64,000 nt of DNA from Hemibagrus wyckioides (taxonomy: Eukaryota; Chordata; Actinopteri; Siluriformes; Bagridae): contig NC_080718.1 of NCBI RefSeq assembly GCF_019097595.1, positions 22,193,157 through 22,257,156 on the forward strand, in the 5' to 3' direction. The first letter of the stretch is position 1. Each line of letters opens with the position of its first letter. The translations under genes were made by a program, and so were the position numbers. Below, piece by piece: positions 62,539 through 64,000 of this stretch. The notes under the pieces are model-generated. The model was not told the origin of the DNA and did no database searches. It worked only from the letters and a program-made list of their open reading frames with translations.

Positions 62539-63501
62539 TTCACAACCTATCCTTCAAGCGTCTCAAATTATTAGAAGTATTTTTTAATGTTAGGTATTTA
62601 TTCTAAAAGTTATGTATGAAGGCGTACACGTGTACTTACGTGTGCATGGTGAAGCAGAACGTTTAAAGCCTTTCTCCAGCCTCCTAGAAAGATCAAGTGG
62701 GTTTGTTTAGCCATTCCTCTGTATAGCTTGTATACATTGGCATGAAATGTCATTTCTCCAAGACAAATAACTGTACGCAAGACTACTTATAGTACAAATA
62801 CACTATAGTGTGAGACGAGTGCGGGAAAAAAGAATGGACAGAACAGAAAAATGCAGTAAATATGCAGGATATAGGCTCTAAGCTGTAAACTATTTGGTGG
62901 TATAGCAGCAATATGTATAGCGTGCTGTGAAAATTTGCCATTCGTATCCGATGAAAGTCTTCACAAGCTCTTGCATATCAACGAACGTGTAGTATATAAC
63001 CTGGAAATTTAGGACCATGAGCCCATATGAACCCATATAAGCTATAGAGATGTGTATCCATTTACGGTTAAGACAATACCACTTTGGGCTTAACTCCAAA
63101 CACAGAAATGGATATTTGTATCACTAAGCAGATACAGATAAAGAGAGAGACTTTTTATACTTTGAAACAGAATTTTTATCCCCATTGTTTACACTGCTCA
63201 AACGCTACCCGGTGTCAAATATTAATCCTAGATATTCAGAATCGGATGTACATTCTTAAACCCTGTGTTAATGTTCTTATTAACCATGACTGGATGAAAT
63301 ACAGTGTGTGACTTCTTTAAATGAAAGCTTGTCTCACACATTTGCATCAGTGAGTAATTTCTGCCAGTCATGTGATATGAGGCAGTTTCTGATTGGGTGT
63401 CTGTTGCTATTGTAACACGACGTCATCTCACATTGTACATCATAATGCAGGGTTAACACCCTGAAGCACTGCTTACGGTGCTTTACACTAAGCAGTAAGC
63501 A

Positions 63502-63730
63502 GACGATGGTAGCTCAATTGGTTAAGGCTCTGGGTTGTTGATCAGAAGATCAGCAATCACTGCCAAGCTTCTGCAGTTGTGCCCTTGAGAAAGGCCCTTA
63601 ACTCCCTCCCCCCTGCTCCGGAGGTGCTGTATTAGGGCTGACCCTTCACTCTGACCCCAACCTTTTAAGGATGGAATATGCAAAGAAAGAATTTCACTGT
63701 GCCGTAATGTATATGTGACAAATAAAGGCT
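63502..63730 (+). repeat. second SINE family with tRNA-like head
   Basis: GGTAGCTCAATTGGTTAAGG matches a tRNA A box with one change. Next come TGTGCCCTTGAGAAAGGCCC, an internal CCTCCCCCCTGCTCCGG, and the tail AAAGAATTTCACTGTGCCG then TATATGTGACAAATAAAGGC. The tail differs from the other SINEs here, suggesting mobilisation by a different LINE. About 230 bases, nearly full length. Confidence 0.7.
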
Positions 63731-63904
63731 ACGTTTAGAAAAGTACCCCAGGGTAAACAGCGATTCTAACCCTGCTTTAATTATACATGTGATTACTCTA
63801 TATTGTGGCATTAAAAGAATAGGATAGAATGACACAGATAGAGGTTAGAATGACGATAACCCGGAGTTCAATGCCTAATAGTCTCTTTGCATTACACATT
63901 AGCA

Positions 63905-63990
63905 AAGACGTAAGGAAGAAGTGGAGAAGATGCGTAGAAGATGTGGAAGAAGTGGAGAAGAAAGAGGAGAAGTGTAGGAGAAGAAGGTGC
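63905..63990. repeat. purine-rich imperfect repeat at window end
   Basis: GGAAGAAGTGGAGAAGA occurs at 63913 and again at 63945 (32-base period), within GA/AAG-rich sequence running to the edge. Confidence 0.8.
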
Positions 63991-64000
63991 CTTGCACCAC

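Noticed and set aside
63502..63580. tRNA gene suggested by an A-box-like sequence
   Set aside because: No cloverleaf can be completed and a SINE body and tail follow; it is a SINE head.

Overview
This is vertebrate, most likely teleost fish, nuclear DNA. It is intron-rich, about 40% GC by eye, full of microsatellites, Tc1/mariner relics and tRNA-derived SINEs of the kinds common in ray-finned fishes. There are no operons, prokaryotic ribosome-binding sites, rRNA genes or CRISPR arrays. The repeat repertoire would fit an otophysan such as a catfish, but I cannot fix the species from sequence alone.

The only protein-coding host gene I can support is the 5' part of daam2 (Dishevelled-associated activator of morphogenesis 2, a formin), on the + strand. 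Its start codon is at 52767. The first coding exon (to 52934) encodes 56 codons and ends at a GTAAGT donor. The second coding exon (58630-58719, 30 codons) opens the GTPase-binding/FH3 region, and its sequence is nearly invariant in DAAM proteins. Both introns are phase 0. Later exons lie beyond the right edge. A CpG-rich stretch at about 14.1-14.55 kb, with a perfect NRF1 palindrome and a GTGAGT donor after 14498, is the best candidate for the promoter and non-coding first exon. That would make intron 1 about 38.2 kb. A second mRNA-like stretch ending in a donor at 40351 may be an alternative first exon.

Layout: 1-14.1 kb is apparently intergenic, with GA/TG/ATCT microsatellites, a composite retroelement-like block (1.1-1.74 kb), two copies of one interspersed repeat in opposite orientations, and a SINE. 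14.1-14.55 kb is the promoter/exon 1 candidate. 14.5-52.7 kb is the presumed giant intron 1, holding Tc1 relics of at least three subfamilies, MITE-like copies, SINEs, a compound GA/GT microsatellite near 19.2-19.6 kb and a diverged tandem duplication at 40.8-41.9 kb. 52.9-58.6 kb is intron 2. It carries a 1,245-bp Tc1 element, antisense to daam2, with matching terminal inverted repeats and an uninterrupted 343-residue DD34E transposase. 58.7-64 kb is the start of intron 3, with SINEs and simple repeats.

The most notable signals are the intact Tc1 element, short upstream ORFs predicted in the spliced daam2 5' UTR (one crossing the exon junction), the possible alternative promoter, and the tandem duplication. 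I found no convincing new biological system; this is mainly long regulatory introns of a developmental gene colonised by transposons.
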